Assembly: GCA_964473355.1 (NCBI GenBank)
Contig: CAYYOS010000044.1
Coordinates: 1-17,519, forward strand
Reading direction: 5' to 3'
From: CAYYOS01 sp964473355
GTDB lineage: Bacteria; Pseudomonadota; Gammaproteobacteria; Burkholderiales; REEB80
Length of the DNA stretch: 17,519 nucleotides
Below are positions 14,898 through 17,519 of this stretch, in pieces. Below the pieces are notes generated by a model. The model had not been told where the DNA came from. It saw nothing but the letters and a program-made list of their open reading frames with translations, and did no database searches. A program made the translations under genes and the position numbers. The stretch's first letter is position 1; each line of letters begins with the position of its first letter.

Positions 14898-14914
14898 GTC
14901 TTACCTGGATCGCA

Positions 14915-17302
14915 ATGAAAAAGACATCTGAACAAGAGCTAAAAAAAAGCTTAGGGTACTATATCGCCCCGCAGGGCTTGTACGACAAAACCAAATCCAT
15001 GTCGTTTTTGGGCAAGGTGACTTGCAATGTTGATAAGTTGGTAGCGGGCAGTTGGCATGAAATTGTCTTAGATTACGAAATCGGCGCATCGGGTATCGCG
15101 GATGGCGCGTGGTTAAAAGTGACATTTAAATTTTATTCAGACTGGGCTTTATTCCAAACCAATGACCCCAAGGCTGCGAATTACATTTCCGCAGAATACC
15201 AAGCTGGGCCGTTGACACCCGGACAAAGCCCAGCGACCGTGCAAGGGCTAAAAGTTCGCTTCGACCAGAAAGGTCACGAGCGGCCATTTCAAAAAGCGGT
15301 GATCGTGGATACCGTCGATGGGTTTTTAAAGCCGGGCGATCACATCATTATTCGTTTGGGTGACCGCCGCCACGGCGGTCCGGGTACCCGTGTGCAGACT
15401 TTCGTGGAAAATAATTTCCGCTTTCGTTGTTATGTCGACCCATTGGGTACATCGCGGTTCGCGCCTATTCCAGGAGATATTGCGCTGGATGTCATTCCCG
15501 GTGAGCCGGCGCGCTTAATTTTAGTCGGACCGCGTTTAGTAAAACTAGGTCAAAAATATATAGTTCGCCTAAGAGCGGAAGATGCCTGGGGAAATACCTG
15601 TTGGAACTTGGGGCCGGCGAAGGTTGATTTGACTACCAGTTTTAATGGCAAGCAAGGAAAAACGTCTAAGATCAGTTTGTCGCCGACGGGTTGGGCGATT
15701 GCCGAACTTTCGGATCTTTCTAAGGATCAACCCGGTGAGCTCATGGTCAGCGTTTCTTGTTCAGATTTTCCCGGCGTTGAAGAGGCGACGGCTTACATTA
15801 CCATCGATCCGGAGCTCGCGGCGCCCCGCGCATATTTTGGCGATTTACATATCCACTCTGACGATACCGTCGGCACCAACGACACCACCTACAATTTAAG
15901 TTACGGCCGCGACGTCGCCGGCCTAGACGTATTTGGTTACACCGCGAATGATTTTAATGTGACCAAGGAACGTTGGGACAAAGCAGTCGAGTTGATCCAA
16001 GCGATTAATCAAGATGGCAGTTTTGTCTGTTATCCCGGCACGGAATGGTGCGGCAATTCCTGCGCGGGGGGCGATCATAATGTGGTGTTTCTGCATGGCA
16101 AGACCCCGGAATTCCCTTTCGATCGAAATGGTGAGATCGCCCGTTCCTTTGAGTGGAATGAAAACATGAAGGCCGACACCATACAGCCGGGTGCATGGCC
16201 GCTAGAAGAATTATGGGCGACGTATGCGCACGATCCGGAAGGCCATTTGCTGATGCCCCATGTCGGCGGACGCCGTTGCAATATGGATTGGCACTACCCA
16301 AACTTAGAGAAACTGGTGGAAATAGGCTCAGCCTGGGGTCAATTTCCCTGGCTCTATGAAGAAGTGATGCGCCTCGGTTATAAGTTGGGCGCGTCGGCCA
16401 ATGCGGATGAACATCGTGGGCGTTGTGGTGGCGGCGTGCCGGGCGCCGCTGTGTTTGGCGTCAAAGGCGGTATCACCGGCATCATCGCAACTGAACTGAC
16501 TCGTGCGACCATAGGAAAAGCGTTACGCGCCCGGCACACCTGGGCCACCACAGGAGAACGATTGGTGGGTTTAACACGATGTGGAGATTTTATACAGGGT
16601 GACGACTTTTCGCTAACCCAAGATGCAGTCATCGATTATCGGTTTTTAGGGGACGCCGGCTGGGACGAAATCGCCGCGTATGACCATAGCGGCTGCTTTT
16701 GGCGGCGCAATTTGCAAACTGAGTTGGGGTATTCCGAGCGTAAGATTCGTATCTCGTGGGGCGGTGCGCGCATACGCGACCGTTATCGATGGGCGAACTG
16801 GAACGGTGTGATTACCGTGCTCAATGGCAACATCAACGCCTTTGTCGGTCGCGGTTTTGAACACAACGAAGAAGCGTGTTGGCGAAAAAGCATGACGCAA
16901 ATCGGTTTTCACAGCGATACTTATGGCGATACCGATTCGATAGAAATTGACGTGAGCAATCTTGCTCAATGCACAATACGCATCGAAGCTACCTTAGACG
17001 GCTACGTGAAAGTCGGCAATCCTTTAGACGGCAACCCTTTCGCCCATTGTCCATCCGTTAGTTGGGAGATGAGTGGGCAAGACTTAATAGACAACAGTCA
17101 GGTAAGAAAAGAATTAGGGGGCGCGGATTTGTTTTTATGCGTAGAGCGCCTAACCGAGATAGCGCTGCCGCGCGAGGTAAAGGGCTCGCTCACGATAAAA
17201 AAAGAAAATGGACCCCATGGCCATCGCTCGGTATTTCTGGCCGCGCGTCAAATAGACCACAGCGTCGTTTGGACCTCAGCTATGTTTATAAAATTTGCAT
17301 AA
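14915..17302 (+). CDS. DUF3604 protein, predicted PHP-type metallohydrolase
   Basis: A 795-residue predicted metal-dependent hydrolase of unknown substrate; no signal peptide or membrane span, so cytosolic. Residues 1-300 are beta-rich and contain an Ig-like stretch (about 190-298, IPGEPARLILVGPRLVKLGQ, AEDAWGNTCW). The DUF3604/PHP-like core begins at 306 with YFGDLHIHSDDTVGTND (H312, H314). It continues with E377 in PGTEWCG, H388 in GGDHNVVF, H449 in LMPHVGGRR and D498-x-H500 in ASANADEHRGRCGGG, all plausible metal ligands. The family's ARHTWATTGER motif is at 539-549. The C-terminal third is beta-rich. A good Shine-Dalgarno is missing, and a hairpin precedes the gene. It lies 54 bases after the DASS transporter and is probably cotranscribed, suggesting that it acts on the imported compound. 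Family firm, role inferred. Confidence 0.9.
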   Translation: MKKTSEQELKKSLGYYIAPQGLYDKTKSMSFLGKVTCNVDKLVAGSWHEIVLDYEIGASGIADGAWLKVTFKFYSDWALFQTNDPKAANYISAEYQAGPLTPGQSPATVQGLKVRFDQKGHERPFQKAVIVDTVDGFLKPGDHIIIRLGDRRHGGPGTRVQTFVENNFRFRCYVDPLGTSRFAPIPGDIALDVIPGEPARLILVGPRLVKLGQKYIVRLRAEDAWGNTCWNLGPAKVDLTTSFNGKQGKTSKISLSPTGWAIAELSDLSKDQPGELMVSVSCSDFPGVEEATAYITIDPELAAPRAYFGDLHIHSDDTVGTNDTTYNLSYGRDVAGLDVFGYTANDFNVTKERWDKAVELIQAINQDGSFVCYPGTEWCGNSCAGGDHNVVFLHGKTPEFPFDRNGEIARSFEWNENMKADTIQPGAWPLEELWATYAHDPEGHLLMPHVGGRRCNMDWHYPNLEKLVEIGSAWGQFPWLYEEVMRLGYKLGASANADEHRGRCGGGVPGAAVFGVKGGITGIIATELTRATIGKALRARHTWATTGERLVGLTRCGDFIQGDDFSLTQDAVIDYRFLGDAGWDEIAAYDHSGCFWRRNLQTELGYSERKIRISWGGARIRDRYRWANWNGVITVLNGNINAFVGRGFEHNEEACWRKSMTQIGFHSDTYGDTDSIEIDVSNLAQCTIRIEATLDGYVKVGNPLDGNPFAHCPSVSWEMSGQDLIDNSQVRKELGGADLFLCVERLTEIALPREVKGSLTIKKENGPHGHRSVFLAARQIDHSVVWTSAMFIKFA

Positions 17303-17430
17303 AGCAAACCAACCAGTCACAGCTGGTTGAGTCACACTGCTAATACCTACCTAATACTACCTAACACAACCCCAGACGGCGGGTCAAAAGACCCGCCTTC
17401 AAAGGGCGTGCCTATCACCGGGTGTTTCTA
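17303..17430. other. Convergent intergenic region with two hairpins and a short tandem repeat
   Basis: Between two converging genes lie a 7-bp stem CAACCAG/CTGGTTG (17310-17329, six-base loop), three degenerate 10-11-base units beginning TAAT/TAAC and ending ACC (17341-17371), and a perfect 8-bp stem GGCGGGTC-AAAA-GACCCGCC (17378-17397). The last may end transcription from either side, but neither side has a T-run. Confidence 0.45.
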
Positions 17431-17519
17431 TTAATTCATAGGAACGATGATAGGGGCGACAGGGGTAGGCAGCTTTGGGGCGGTGGGTTTCTTAGCCACT
17501 GCTTTTTTTGCCGCTGGCC
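17431..17519 (-). CDS. C-terminus of a Lys/Ala/Pro-rich protein (cut by window edge)
   Basis: The reverse complement of the right edge is open from the border to a TAA at 17431-17433 and ends with PAAKKAVAKKPTAPKLPTPV followed by APIIVPMN. Such AAKKA repeats are typical of basic tails on histone H1-like proteins, phasins and some other proteins with Lys/Ala/Pro tails. Only 29 residues are visible, so the function cannot be named. The residue pattern and the convergent position make a real coding end likely. Confidence 0.55.
   Translation of the reverse strand, partial: PAAKKAVAKKPTAPKLPTPVAPIIVPMN

Noticed and set aside
16005..16301. 98-residue minus-strand frame inside the DUF3604 gene
   Set aside because: It is antisense to the metal-site core and has no ribosome binding site or known motif.
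17378..17397. Stem GGCGGGTC/GACCCGCC as a firm intrinsic terminator
   Set aside because: No T-run follows on either strand, so it is listed only as part of the intergenic region.

Overview
The window looks like a chromosomal segment of a Gram-negative bacterium, most likely a betaproteobacterium. The reasons are a lipoprotein secretin with an MSHA-type (mannose-sensitive haemagglutinin-type) pilus assembly block, and the gene order fmdB-like / DUF502 / aspS / nudB / endonuclease-exonuclease-phosphatase / clsB, which I know from betaproteobacterial chromosomes. Base composition is moderate, by eye close to 50% G+C. Genus cannot be told from the sequence alone.

Region 1 (1-4230, minus strand) is the start of an MSHA pilus operon. 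A consensus-like promoter (4203-4229) precedes mshI (PilM-like), a PilN-like mshI2, mshJ (PilO-like), mshK and mshL (the outer-membrane secretin lipoprotein). mshL runs off the left edge of the window, so its C-terminus is missing. The genes are tightly packed with two ATGA stop/start overlaps.

Region 2 (4338-9524, minus strand) is a housekeeping operon: FmdB-family zinc ribbon, DUF502 membrane protein, AspRS, NudB, EEP-family phosphodiesterase and a cardiolipin synthase of the ClsB type. A TATAAT box lies just upstream of the fmdB-like gene.

Region 3 (9525-11927, plus strand) starts with a 240-base leader that can fold into several helices and ends in a very good intrinsic terminator (9714-9745). 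The terminator sits only 13 bases before the Shine-Dalgarno sequence of a hybrid sensor histidine kinase, whose real start is 9769 and not an upstream TTG. A 53-residue single-span membrane peptide follows the kinase.

Region 4 (11928-17302) is the accessory and most interesting part. A CRP/FNR-family regulator (minus strand) is divergent from a plus-strand run: a secreted free-standing PDC/Cache-like protein, a DASS (SLC13-type) transporter with altered substrate motifs, and a 795-residue cytosolic DUF3604 protein with a PHP-like metal site. Between regulator and run lies a perfect 22-bp palindrome (12656-12677) whose TGTCG-N6-CGACA core has exactly the CRP-site geometry. My reading, which is inference, is a regulated sense / import / hydrolyse module for an unidentified anionic compound. 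The window ends with the Lys/Ala/Pro-rich C-terminus of a convergent minus-strand gene (17431-17519).

No tRNA, rRNA, CRISPR array, insertion sequence or prophage gene was seen.
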